DNA of 64,000 bases from JAFGBI01 sp964480725 (GTDB lineage: Bacteria; Myxococcota_A; Polyangia; Polyangiales; Polyangiaceae): the NCBI GenBank assembly GCA_964480725.1, contig CAYZQO010000012.1:1-64000 (forward strand), in the 5' to 3' direction. A model generated the notes under the pieces. It searched no databases and was not told the origin of the DNA. It was given only the letters and a program-made list of their open reading frames with translations. Numbering within the stretch: position 1 is the first letter of the stretch; each line of letters opens with the position of its first letter. Position numbers and translations under genes: made by a program. Of the stretch, positions 44,573 through 52,624 are shown one piece after another.

Positions 44573-45094
44573 CTACCGGACCACGCGGAGAACGAGCACG
44601 AGGATGCCGTCGCGGTAGCTCTGCCCCGCGACGATAAAGGGCTTCCCGCGCCGCGCCTTCACCTCGAGCTTGGCGAGAAACTCCTTGCCGCCGGGCTTGG
44701 TGATGCTGGTGGAGACACGGAAGACCTCGTTCTGCAGCACCTCGAGCAGCTCAGTGACGAGCACGCGACCGTTGGGGAGCGTGAGCGAACGGGGCTCCGT
44801 CACGCGCAGGGGCAGCCGCTCTTTCTGCAGGAGCTCGAAGCGATCGTAAAGCGAGAACGGATCCTGCCTGAGCTCCGGCAGATCTCCGATCTTCGGGTCG
44901 ATCTCGGGCCGGTCGCGGCGCTCCTTACCGCGGCTCGCGTAGACGACCATCACCTCCACGGAGAAGGCCGCCGCCGCGGGCGCAGTCCCGCTCGGCTGGG
45001 GTGCCGGGGCCGGACCGGCATCCCCCGCAACCGCGACGCCGGCGACGAGCGGCAGCCCCAGGATGGCGATGACCAGCGGCGAATGACGCGTCAT
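44573..45094 (-). CDS. secreted protein of unknown function in the ECF operon
   Basis: 173 aa. A signal peptide is followed by an Ala/Pro-rich spacer and a domain with strand-rich sequence (FSVEVMVVYASR, then GKPFIVAGQSYRDGILVLVLRVV). No family is recognised. It overlaps the anti-sigma gene by 4 bp (ATGA), so it is translated with it and probably lies downstream of the same signal. It could be a regulated envelope protein or a third component of the sensor. Confidence 0.75.
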   Translation of the reverse strand: MTRHSPLVIAILGLPLVAGVAVAGDAGPAPAPQPSGTAPAAAAFSVEVMVVYASRGKERRDRPEIDPKIGDLPELRQDPFSLYDRFELLQKERLPLRVTEPRSLTLPNGRVLVTELLEVLQNEVFRVSTSITKPGGKEFLAKLEVKARRGKPFIVAGQSYRDGILVLVLRVVR

Positions 45095-45720
45095 AGCGGC
45101 CTTGTCTCACCCTCGATCGCGGTGGGCTGATCCACGACCCAGACCACCGGTGTCGTCGCCTCGCCTCCGGCCGGGACCATGAAGATGGTGCCGTTTCTCG
45201 GGCCGAAGTCCACCGCCTCGATGCTGACCCCCGGCTCGGCCAGGTCGCGCGGGAGCGCCGCAACCGGCCCCGCCCCGGGCCCCGGCGACGCCGCCGGGGT
45301 GGCGGAGCTCGCGGCGGACCCCAGGGCTGCAAGCCGGACGGCGGCCGCGTCGGTGTCGCTCGAGCCCCGCGCCAGGAGGACGAGGGGGATCGCCGCGGCG
45401 GCCGCGAGCCCGCCGGCGAGACCCCAGAGCCAGCGCCGACCACCCTCGACTCGAGCCGGGGCGGGAAACCGCTGGCGCCGCGTGGAATCCTGGCTCGGCT
45501 CCTCGTCGAGCCGCTGCATCACATCCGCCGCCAGATCATCGACACCCGCCGAGCCCTGTTCGGCGAAGCAACGGAGGAAATCCCCGAGCTGGTCGAGGCC
45601 AGCGAGCTCAGACCGGGCGACGGGATCGCCCGCGAGCAGCGCCTCCACCTCGGCGGCCTCTCCGGCCGACAGCTCGCCATCGTGGTACTGCATGAGGCGG
45701 AGCGGGGCGAGGCGGGTCAT
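45091..45720 (-). CDS. anti-sigma factor, membrane-anchored
   Basis: 209 aa. The N-terminal cytosolic part (LMQYHDGELSAGEAAEVEALLAGD) matches the helical anti-sigma domain; the His-Cys zinc motif is only partly present. One membrane helix lies at about 98-117, and an extracytoplasmic domain of about 90 residues follows (FGPRNGTIFMVPAGG). It should hold the ECF sigma factor next to it inactive until released. It overlaps both neighbours by 4 bp. Confidence 0.85.
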   Translation of the reverse strand: MTRLAPLRLMQYHDGELSAGEAAEVEALLAGDPVARSELAGLDQLGDFLRCFAEQGSAGVDDLAADVMQRLDEEPSQDSTRRQRFPAPARVEGGRRWLWGLAGGLAAAAAIPLVLLARGSSDTDAAAVRLAALGSAASSATPAASPGPGAGPVAALPRDLAEPGVSIEAVDFGPRNGTIFMVPAGGEATTPVVWVVDQPTAIEGETRPL

Positions 45721-46481
45721 GGGGCCTCCCCTCGCCCGGTCGGCAGCCCGCCGAGCTCGTCGCGATAGCAGTCCGCCAGCGCGCGCTGGAGCTTTTGCCG
45801 CGCGTGGTACAGGCGGCTCATGATGGTGCCCTTGGAGACCCCCATCGCCTGGGCCATCTCCTCGTAGCTCATGCCCTCGACCTCGCGCATGAGGATGACG
45901 CCGCGGTGGTACGGCGGCAGCGCGTCGAGGGCCGCCTGGATCCGGTCCGCGAGCTCACGCCGGCGAAGCACATCGACCGGATCGGCCCCGTCGATACGCG
46001 CCAAGAAGGGGATCTCCGCCTCGTCGGCGCGGTGGCGCTGCTCGTCGAGCTCCGCTTCCCGGCGCGCTGGCCGGCGCACGAGGTCGATGGAGAGGTTGGT
46101 GACGATCCGGTAGAGCCAGGTGAAGAAGGTGGAGCCCCCGTGGAAGGTGGCAAGCCCCCGATGGACCCGCAGGAATGCCTCCTGGACCACCTCCCGCGCG
46201 TCCTGCTCGTCGCGAACCAGCGCCAGCGCGATGGCGAATGCCCGGCGCTGGTGGCGCTCCACCAGCGTCCGGAACGCCTGCCGGTCGCCATCACGGACGC
46301 GTTCGACGAGTTCACGATCTTGCTCCGCCTCGAGCTCGCGGTTCTCCCGGTTGGACGCCGCCGCGAAGTCGCTATTCACCCCTCTGACATTTCGATCATG
46401 CCCGTCCTCGGCACCAGTCCCCAACCCACGGGCGAGGGCGGCGACATAGCCCGCGGACCGGGGGGCGTCGGCGACGGACAT
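45717..46481 (-). CDS. ECF-family RNA polymerase sigma factor
   Basis: 254 aa. Region sigma2 lies at about 65-135 (FTWLYRIVTNLSIDLVRR) and region sigma4 at about 180-235 (MSYEEMAQAMGVSKGTIMSRLYHARQKL). The N-terminal 50 residues are extra. It is the first gene of a three-gene operon with a cognate anti-sigma and a secreted protein, all overlapping by 4 bp, so the switch is encoded as one unit. ATG 46481 is my choice. A GTG near 46378 would remove the extra part. Confidence 0.92.
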   Translation of the reverse strand: MSVADAPRSAGYVAALARGLGTGAEDGHDRNVRGVNSDFAAASNRENRELEAEQDRELVERVRDGDRQAFRTLVERHQRRAFAIALALVRDEQDAREVVQEAFLRVHRGLATFHGGSTFFTWLYRIVTNLSIDLVRRPARREAELDEQRHRADEAEIPFLARIDGADPVDVLRRRELADRIQAALDALPPYHRGVILMREVEGMSYEEMAQAMGVSKGTIMSRLYHARQKLQRALADCYRDELGGLPTGRGEAP

Positions 46482-46663
46482 CACCCGGTACTCTACGCTC
46501 GATCCCCGAACGCTGCCCCCTCGACCACCGAGCCGGACCCTAGCCGCACCGACCAGTGGGGTTCTGTGTCGACGGGGACGAGAGAACGCTCCCACCCAGA
46601 ACACGCGCCGCCCGGAGCCTTCGCCCGCTCCGGGGGTGCTCACCCGCGCACCCCAGGTCGCGC

Positions 46664-47866
46664 TCAGGGCTCGTCCTCGGAGCCGTCCTCCTCCGACTCG
46701 ACCCCGAGCTCGGGCGCAGCGGCCCCGTCCGGCTCGAGCTCGCCCAGCGTGACGGTGAGGTCGAAGCTCCGCTTGCCGCGCATCACCCGCACCGAAACCT
46801 GCTTGCCGATCCCGGCGAGGCTCGCCCGCCAGCGTAGCTGCTGGGGCGCCTCGACCGGTACGCCGTTGAAGGCGACGATCACGTCGTCCACCCGCAGACC
46901 AGCTCGGTCACCCGGCCCACCGGGGAGCACGCCCTTGACTAGGGCACCATCGGGGTCGGCAAGCCCAAGGCGAGTCGCGTCCTCCGGAGTGAGGTCGAGG
47001 ATCTCGATGCCGATGGCCGAGCGCCTCACCCGCCCCTCCGCGATGATCTGCGGGAGGAGCTCCTTGACCATGTTGATGGGGACGGCAAACCCGATGCTGT
47101 TGGCGCGGGCACGGATGGCGGTGTTGATGCCCACCACTTGCCCGGCGAGATCGAGCAGCGGACCGCCGGAATTGCCAGGGTTGATGCTGGCATCCGTCTG
47201 GATGAAGTTGAAGTACCCGCTCGGGTCGCCGAGCCCCTGCACATCCCGTTGCGTCCGCCCCTTGGCCGAGACGATCCCCGACGACACGGTGTGCGAGAGG
47301 CCAAAGGGGTTTCCGATCGCCACCACCCAGTCACCGACTCGCGTCGAGTCCGAATCGCCGAGCGGGAGATAGGGCAGGTTCTTGGCGTCGACCCGAAGCA
47401 CCGCGATGTCGGTCTTGGCATCCCGACCCACCACCTTCGCGATCATCCGGCGCTTACCCTCGAAGGTCACACTGATCTCGGTGGCGTGCTCGATGACGTG
47501 GTTGTTGGTCAGGATGAGGCCGTCCGGGTCGAAGACGAACGCACTGCCCAAGCCCTCGCCGACCACCCGTCGGCGACCCTGCCGATTCCGCTGTTCCTGC
47601 AGCGTCTGCACGTAAACGACGGCGGGGTCGGCCTTGGCGGCGAGGTCCGCGAAACTCCGCGGCGCGTCGGCCGGCGGCACGACCACCGAGAGGACCGGCA
47701 GCGCCGGAGGGGCGACCGAGGCCGAGGTGCTCGCCGAGGCCGCCGCCCCCGACCGCTCGGCGCGGAACCAGCCGCGGCAGCCGATCGCACCGCCAACCAC
47801 GACCACGACGGCAAGCAAGGCCGCGCCGAGCCGGCGAGCCGGCGCCTGCGCTCGGTGCCCGTTCAT
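46664..47866 (-). CDS. HtrA/DegP-type serine protease with PDZ domain
   Basis: 400 aa. A signal sequence ends in IGC (Cys30), so it may be a lipoprotein. The trypsin-like domain has His123 (NNHVIEH), Asp153 (KTDIAV) and Ser233 (NPGNSGGPL). One PDZ domain occupies about 280-375, and the C-terminus is acidic. It should degrade or refold damaged envelope proteins. The ATG at 47866 overlaps the DUF1844 stop by 4 bp, so it is third in the operon 48698-46664. Confidence 0.95.
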   Translation of the reverse strand: MNGHRAQAPARRLGAALLAVVVVVGGAIGCRGWFRAERSGAAASASTSASVAPPALPVLSVVVPPADAPRSFADLAAKADPAVVYVQTLQEQRNRQGRRRVVGEGLGSAFVFDPDGLILTNNHVIEHATEISVTFEGKRRMIAKVVGRDAKTDIAVLRVDAKNLPYLPLGDSDSTRVGDWVVAIGNPFGLSHTVSSGIVSAKGRTQRDVQGLGDPSGYFNFIQTDASINPGNSGGPLLDLAGQVVGINTAIRARANSIGFAVPINMVKELLPQIIAEGRVRRSAIGIEILDLTPEDATRLGLADPDGALVKGVLPGGPGDRAGLRVDDVIVAFNGVPVEAPQQLRWRASLAGIGKQVSVRVMRGKRSFDLTVTLGELEPDGAAAPELGVESEEDGSEDEP

Positions 47867-48219
47867 CGGTTCTTGGCCACCTCGACGTACCTCATCCTGA
47901 GGTCGTAGAGGGCCTCGTCGAGCGTTCGCTCCTCGTCCCCGGTGAGGTTCCCGCGTGTCTTCTCCTGCAGCAGGGCGAGCAGATCGATGGTCTGACGGGC
48001 CAGGGCGAGGCTCACGTCGGGTCGCTCCGTGACCGGATTGGGGGCGTCCCCGAGGTGGACGAGCCCCGAGTGCACGAAGGATAGGATGAAAGTCGAGAAA
48101 TCGAGCTCGGGCAGCCCCTCGTCCACGACAGCTCGCTGCGATTTGGCCTCCTCGAAAGCCACCGCTCCGGCGCGGACGTCCGACGGGCTCGGACCTCCCG
48201 AGCCGGCATCCTGGGTCAC
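47863..48219 (-). CDS. DUF1844 protein
   Basis: 118 aa. The central block DFSTFILSFVHSGLVHLGD and the following ALARQTIDLLALLQEKTRGNLT are characteristic of DUF1844 (yjjB-like small helical proteins of delta-proteobacteria and planctomycetes). Function unknown. It overlaps both the acidic protein gene and htrA by 4 bp. Confidence 0.85.
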   Translation of the reverse strand: MTQDAGSGGPSPSDVRAGAVAFEEAKSQRAVVDEGLPELDFSTFILSFVHSGLVHLGDAPNPVTERPDVSLALARQTIDLLALLQEKTRGNLTGDEERTLDEALYDLRMRYVEVAKNR

Positions 48220-48698
48220 GTCGAGTCCCCGTCTTCGGGTCCAGTACCGGCACCGGGATCGTCCCCCGGCTCGGCCGGAGCCACGTCCTCTGCCGCCGCA
48301 GCGGTTTCGCCCCCACCAACAGGGCCAGCGATGCCGCCGTCGCTGACGTCCTCGTCGTCCTCGTCGTCCTCGTCGTCCTCGTCCTCCTCGTCGTCCTCGT
48401 CGTCCTCGTCGTCCTCGTCCTCCTCGTCGTCCTCGTCGTCGATGGCGAGGGGGCTCGACGCGACGGGAGCGGGCACGACAGGGGCGATGGGAGCCACGAA
48501 GCGCGGAACCTCACGCACCGCTGGCTCTGGCTCTAGCAGACCGATCGCGGGCTGGTTGCCGACCACCACCTCGGCGCGGTCGGCCAGGTCCGGCAGCTGT
48601 TCGAGGTGGTTCGCGAGCTGGGTTTCGGTGAGGCGCTGCATCCGCAGCATCCGGTCGCGCACGCGAACGTCGTACTTGAAGAGATCGGGGTCCGTCAT
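48216..48698 (-). CDS. hypothetical protein with a 31-residue polyacidic run
   Basis: 160 aa. Residues 1-80 are helical and Pro-containing, with no family recognised. Residues 87-117 are uninterrupted Asp/Glu, encoded by 9-bp tandem repeats. An Ala/Gly/Pro tail follows. ATG 48698 is chosen because GGAGG lies 11 nt before it (48710-48714). An ATG at 48716 is in frame but would place this site inside the gene. It is the first gene of the operon that ends with htrA. Confidence 0.72.
   Translation of the reverse strand: MTDPDLFKYDVRVRDRMLRMQRLTETQLANHLEQLPDLADRAEVVVGNQPAIGLLEPEPAVREVPRFVAPIAPVVPAPVASSPLAIDDEDDEEDEDDEDDEDDEEDEDDEDDEDDEDVSDGGIAGPVGGGETAAAAEDVAPAEPGDDPGAGTGPEDGDST
48348..48440. repeat. 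triplet/9-bp tandem repeat encoding polyacidic tract
   Basis: The plus strand shows gtc and ctc triplets arranged in 9-bp units over about 93 bp. This is within the coding sequence of the preceding entry. Its codons give only Asp and Glu, so length changes keep the frame. Confidence 0.8.
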
Positions 48699-48709
48699 CG
48701 CGTCGATTT

Positions 48710-48714
48710 CCTCC
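48710..48714 (-). promoter_or_regulatory. ribosome binding site that decides the start of the acidic protein
   Basis: GGAGG on the minus strand, 11 nt before ATG 48698 and overlapping the alternative ATG 48716. Confidence 0.6.
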
Positions 48715-48882
48715 ATGTTGTGCCAGGCGTTCGTTCAAGCCCCCGTCGCCCCAGCAAGAGTCCGCTCCGTTCGCAGGACACCGGGGGCGAGAGCGCCGAA
48801 GAGGGCGCAGGATCTGGGACGGTGCAGGGCTCCGCGAGGGCGCGCACGAGCCGGCACGAGCCACCGTGTGTCGATCGGGGCG

Positions 48883-49470
48883 TCACGAAGGTCCCCCTCT
48901 ACCGAGGAGGCGCGGGAGCGCCACGTCGTACGCGGGCGGCCCCGCCGTCAGCGCGGCCACGGCAGCCCGCTCGAGCTCCTCCTCGGTCGCTGGCCGCACC
49001 CCACGCACCTCGACTTCGATCGACACCCGTTGACCGGCCAACGGATGGTTCGCGTCGAGTAGCACAGTGGCTTCGCGAACGTCGAGCACCTTCAACAGGA
49101 CGATCGCCCCGCCCTCGTGCTCCGCCTCGAACACGTCCCCCGGGGCGGCGTCCGCCGGGACCTCCGTACGATCGACCTCGATCACGCGGCCGGGATCCCA
49201 GCCGCCCCAGGCGGACTCGGGGTCGAGCACGACGGTCGCCCGATCCCCGGACACGAGCCCCTGCGCGGCCGCTTCGATCGCCGGAAGGAGCTGCCCGTGG
49301 CCGAAGACGACGGACAGCGGCTCGGCGGGGACGTCCTCGACGAGCTCACCGTCCTCGTCGCGCGCGGTGTACGCGATGGTCACAACCGTGTCGGGACCCA
49401 CCGGCAATGCGTCCTCTTCACCGGTGAGCTGCCGGTGGCGCGCGACGCGCGGTGGAGTGCGGCGAGGCAT
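48883..49470 (-). CDS. FKBP-type peptidyl-prolyl isomerase (SlyD-like)
   Basis: 195 aa. SlyD-type domain order: VTIAYTARDEDGELVED, then LSVVFGHGQLLPAIEAAAQGL, and an insert-in-flap region ending in LLDANHPLAGQRVSIEVEV, very close to SlyD. It speeds proline isomerisation and may act as a chaperone. The His-rich metal-binding tail of E. coli SlyD is absent. ATG 49470 is at the start of homology. The frame continues upstream to 49542 through a G-rich repeat. Confidence 0.88.
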   Translation of the reverse strand: MPRRTPPRVARHRQLTGEEDALPVGPDTVVTIAYTARDEDGELVEDVPAEPLSVVFGHGQLLPAIEAAAQGLVSGDRATVVLDPESAWGGWDPGRVIEVDRTEVPADAAPGDVFEAEHEGGAIVLLKVLDVREATVLLDANHPLAGQRVSIEVEVRGVRPATEEELERAAVAALTAGPPAYDVALPRLLGRGGPS

Positions 49471-49489
49471 GAGCTTTGGCTCCGGCGGC

Positions 49490-49513
49490 GGGCCGGGGGC
49501 CGGGGGCCGGGGG
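49490..49513 (+). repeat. four G-runs with 2-nt spacers (G-quadruplex motif), 7-bp tandem repeat
   Basis: GGG, GGGGG, GGGGG and GGGGG runs are separated by CC, an exact quadruplex consensus on the plus strand. It lies 20-43 bp upstream of the SlyD-like start, where it could affect expression or vary in copy number by slippage. Confidence 0.6.
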
Positions 49514-49608
49514 CCGGAGCATGGTCCCGATCGGGCCTCCACGCAACGAAGCGCGGGTGCGGCCCGGCCGGCGCCGCCCCCCAGCGGACCCGGCGCAGGG
49601 GGACCGAG

Positions 49609-49854
49609 TCACGCACGCCGACCGACCAGAACGAGCAGCGCCGTGAGCGCGATCTCGAGTTCTTCCTCGCTCGGCGGCGCGGCACGGGCGTCGATCCTCG
49701 CCTTGACCGCACGAAGCTCGGCGCCGAACCGGCGATAGCGGGCCCGCTCCCGCTCGTCCGGCTCTTTGACCACCCACCGAGCCACCTCCTGTCGCAGCTC
49801 GTCGACGTCGCGGCTCATCAGGGGTGCCAGGTGGGATGCCAGCGGATGCGCCAT
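49609..49854 (-). CDS. small hypothetical protein
   Basis: 81 aa. It is strongly helical and charged (RYRRFGAELRAVKARIDARA), with a hydrophobic C-terminus. No family recognised. ATG 49854 follows a plausible spacer. The frame may be real because the coding strand shows third-position G+C bias, but a lone small gene of this composition is easily an artefact. Confidence 0.5.
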   Translation of the reverse strand: MAHPLASHLAPLMSRDVDELRQEVARWVVKEPDERERARYRRFGAELRAVKARIDARAAPPSEEELEIALTALLVLVGRRA

Positions 49855-50018
49855 CCGTGGAGCAGGATAGCAGCGAATCGAGGGGGGGCGAACGCCGGGA
49901 GCGGGACGACCTCCCCGCGCCGCACGCGGCAAGCCGGATGGCCGCGACCTGCCGATGGGTGCTCCAAACCCAGCTCGGGACTTGCCCGCCGGGGCCGACC
50001 GCGTATTTTCGTGCGACG

Positions 50019-51239
50019 ATGCCGGGCGCAAGGAAGAGGCGACACGGCCCCGACCGCCGCGTGGTGACCTGCCGCTGCGCGGGGCCGCTCGTGGCCCTCG
50101 GGCTTGTCGGGTGTGGACGCGAGCCCTCGCCGGTTGCGCTTCCCTCCGCGTCAGCGACGGTTCGCCCCGCCGCCGCAGCGCCGTCGGTCCGAGCGCCCGC
50201 GCAGGCCCCCCTCAAGCAGGAGCTGGCCGACGTCCCCGGTGGCAAGCTCATGGCCGGCAGCCGACCCGGCACCTCGGGGCGAAGGCCCGAACTCGAGCCC
50301 CGACGCTACGAGGTCGAGCTGGGGAGCTATCGGATCGACCGCCTTCCCTACCCCAACGACCCGGACGCCCCGCCCCTGCGCGGGGTCACTCGCATCGACG
50401 CCGAGCGGCGCTGCGCGGAGCGCGGCGGCCGCCTCTGCACCGAGCTCGAGTGGGAGCGCGCCTGCAAGGGCCCCGACAACGACGAGTACGTCTCCGGCGC
50501 GTCGTGGGAGCCGTCTTGCGGCGCGAACCCCCTGCGTTGCGCGTCGGCGTTCGAGGTGCTGGGGCTGACCACGCTCCGCGAGTGGACCGCGAGCGACGTC
50601 GTCCCCTCGGACAGCGGACTCCCTCGGCGCGCTGCCGTCCGCGGCGCCCCCGCCTCGGCGGCCCCCGACCAGCACCGGTGCGCAAGAAGGGAGAGCGTCG
50701 ATCCGGCCACCACCAGCGAGGACATCGGGTTTCGATGCTGCCGGGGCGCACCGAACGCCGCGAAGGTCCGAGAGCCCGCGGCAGGCGCCACCTTCACCAA
50801 GCAGAAGCTGGACGCTGCGCGCATCGAGCGCCTGCTCGCGGACGACCCCAGGACGGCCTGGCTGGCACGCGATGTGAAGCTGTTCCGCGAGCCAGAAGCG
50901 GCCCGCACCGTGGTCGGGCGCGGCCCGGGAGACGAAAAGGGGTTCTCTTTCACGGTCGCGCCACTGCGCTGGAACCCGGCACCGGGGGCGGAATTCCTCC
51001 TCGTCACTGCACGCTCGGGCGCCGACGTCTCGTTCGTCGCCGCGTACCACGTGGTCGGAGAAGACGAATACGCTCTGGCGGCGAGCTTTGCGATGAAGCG
51101 GGAGCCGGGCCCGGTCGCGTTCGCCTACAGCGGCAGCATCCGCCCCCGCCTCCACTTCAGCACCTGCTGGGGATGCCCCGGCGAAACCGGCAAGCTCCTC
51201 TTCCGGGAGCCGGAGACGGTGGTGATCCTGCAGCCGTAG
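50019..51239 (+). CDS. lipoprotein with formylglycine-generating-enzyme-like domain
   Basis: 406 aa. A signal sequence ends in a lipobox (GLVGC). Residues of about 75-250 look like an FGE-sulfatase/SUMF1-type domain: LADVPGGKLMAGS, then YRIDRLPYPNDPDAP, then RCAERGGRLCTELEWERACKGPD, and a terminal GFRCC. The domain is shorter than real formylglycine-generating enzymes, so it may be a binding module rather than a catalyst. The C-terminal 150 residues hold another strand-rich part ending in a CWGCPG motif. Start ATG 50019. Confidence 0.75.
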   Translation: MPGARKRRHGPDRRVVTCRCAGPLVALGLVGCGREPSPVALPSASATVRPAAAAPSVRAPAQAPLKQELADVPGGKLMAGSRPGTSGRRPELEPRRYEVELGSYRIDRLPYPNDPDAPPLRGVTRIDAERRCAERGGRLCTELEWERACKGPDNDEYVSGASWEPSCGANPLRCASAFEVLGLTTLREWTASDVVPSDSGLPRRAAVRGAPASAAPDQHRCARRESVDPATTSEDIGFRCCRGAPNAAKVREPAAGATFTKQKLDAARIERLLADDPRTAWLARDVKLFREPEAARTVVGRGPGDEKGFSFTVAPLRWNPAPGAEFLLVTARSGADVSFVAAYHVVGEDEYALAASFAMKREPGPVAFAYSGSIRPRLHFSTCWGCPGETGKLLFREPETVVILQP

Positions 51240-51267
51240 ACCGCGCCGGGGGGACCACCCCCGACGC

Positions 51268-51978
51268 TCAACGCCACGCCACGGATAGCGCCATGGCGTG
51301 TGAGGCGCCGGCCGGAGGATCGACGGGCCCCACCGTCGCACCCGCCATGGTCGCCGCCGTCCGCGCGCAATACAGGCCCAGCCCGCGACCGTAGCGCCCC
51401 TTCGCGCTGGACTTCATCCTGAGCTGACCCTCCGCCTCGAACGCAACCTCGCGAAGCTCGGGATCGAGCCTCGGCCCCTCGTCCGCCACGAGGACACTGA
51501 CGCGCTCCCCCTGCAGCACGATCAAGACGGAGACGGTCCCGTTCGGCCCATGCTGGATGGCGTTTCGGAGCAGGTTGCCGAGCGCTCGGCGCAATAGGTC
51601 CCGTTGGGTCATGACCTGCAGGGAGCGGTCCACGCCCGGCGACGAGAGCTCGAGCCGAGCGCCGTGACTGGCCGCGAGCGCTTGGTGGGCGGCGACGCAC
51701 TCCTCGACGAACGGTGCGAAACGAACGGGCTCGAGCGGGCGAGCCGGGCCGCCGGTAAGACCGTACCCGAGGATCTCCATGTTCTCGACGACGTAGCCGA
51801 GTGCCTCACAGGAGACGACCGCGTCAGCGATGGCCTCTCCAATCTCTGGGTCCTCGCCCAGCGCCGTGCCGCCGATGTAGTTGACGTTGCTCTGCAGCGC
51901 GGAGAGTGGATTCCGTAGATCGTGCGCGAGCAACGCGAGGAGCCCCGCGATCAACGCACTGTCGAAGCGATCTTCCAC
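51268..51978 (-). CDS. minimal histidine kinase without sensor domain
   Basis: 236 aa, cytosolic. The HisKA part begins at the N-terminus with His19 in HDLRNPLSALQ. The ATPase domain has GNLLRNAIQHG (N-box) and GRGLGLYCAR (G2), but the G1 box reads DEGPRL where DxGxG is usual. With no sensor, it may depend on partner proteins. It is divergent from the gene-free stretch before the TIGR04563 gene. Start ATG 51978. Confidence 0.85.
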   Translation of the reverse strand: MEDRFDSALIAGLLALLAHDLRNPLSALQSNVNYIGGTALGEDPEIGEAIADAVVSCEALGYVVENMEILGYGLTGGPARPLEPVRFAPFVEECVAAHQALAASHGARLELSSPGVDRSLQVMTQRDLLRRALGNLLRNAIQHGPNGTVSVLIVLQGERVSVLVADEGPRLDPELREVAFEAEGQLRMKSSAKGRYGRGLGLYCARTAATMAGATVGPVDPPAGASHAMALSVAWR

Positions 51979-52309
51979 GTGGCTACGCTCGCCGCCGGGG
52001 CAAGGGGGCCGCTCGGGCGGGGAGGGTTGAGTCTAGCAAAGGACCGCATGGACCGGGCAGGGACCCGCCAACCCCGCCGGACGCAACGCCAACGACCCCC
52101 GACACCCGATCCACGTCACGCCACCGGCCAGCGAGCCCCCCACCCGCGCCGATGGTCAGCAGGAGCGACGATCAGCGCGCCGACTGCGCCCACAGCCCGG
52201 AAGAACGCCGCCCGGGACCGACCCCCTCACGAGGGGACACCGCCGATTCCACCCGCTGCCAGGCGAGTCAGCCAGCCCCCGTCAGCCAGCTCCTGTCAGC
52301 CAGCTCCAG
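51979..52309. other. intergenic stretch of 331 bp
   Basis: No convincing gene. Its right end carries the 14-bp tandem repeat at 52267-52322. Confidence 0.5.
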
Positions 52310-52322
52310 TCAGCCAGCCTCG
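52267..52322. repeat. four-copy 14-bp tandem repeat
   Basis: Four units of GTCAGCCAGC plus four variable bases (CCCC, TCCT, TCCA, CTCG). The last unit runs into the stop codon of the TIGR04563 gene, which ends inside the repeat. Confidence 0.75.
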
Positions 52323-52519
52323 GCGTCGTCCTCCACGTCGTTAACGCTGGGGATCTTCTTGATATCCAGGCGCGCCATCTTCCACGCACGCTGAACCACC
52401 CAGGAAAGGGAGCGGTCGAGCCGAGCCGCCTCGTCCTTGATTTCCTGCAGCATCGCCTCCGGAAAGTAGAGGCTCTGCTTGCGCTTGTCGCTGCCCTTGT
52501 TGGTTTCGCTTTCAGCCAC
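52310..52519 (-). CDS. TIGR04563-family small protein
   Basis: 69 aa. KRKQSLYFPEAMLQEIKDEA and LDRSLSWVVQRAWKMAR match the TIGR04563 domain, a small helical family common in myxobacteria and related to ribbon-helix-helix proteins in outline. Function is unknown; DNA binding is likely by similarity. GTG 52519 is chosen because AAGGA precedes it by about 11 nt; TTG 52528 is the longer alternative. The stop lies in the tandem repeat. Confidence 0.85.
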   Translation of the reverse strand: MAESETNKGSDKRKQSLYFPEAMLQEIKDEAARLDRSLSWVVQRAWKMARLDIKKIPSVNDVEDDAEAG

Positions 52520-52624
52520 CGGCGCCAACGTCCTTGTACGGAGGTAATGCTCCTACCTAGGTTTCACGCTAGTACCATTCGCGGCTGCGTGAAGCAACGG
52601 CGGATAACGGCTAGGCTCGCTCGG

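Noticed and set aside
48348..48440. Possible CRISPR or microsatellite mutation
   Set aside because: It is an in-frame coding repeat giving only Asp and Glu, with a gene-like context.
51042..51055. parS-like palindrome around CACGTG
   Set aside because: Only the central ACCACGTGGT matches; outer bases differ from the parS consensus and it lies inside a coding region.
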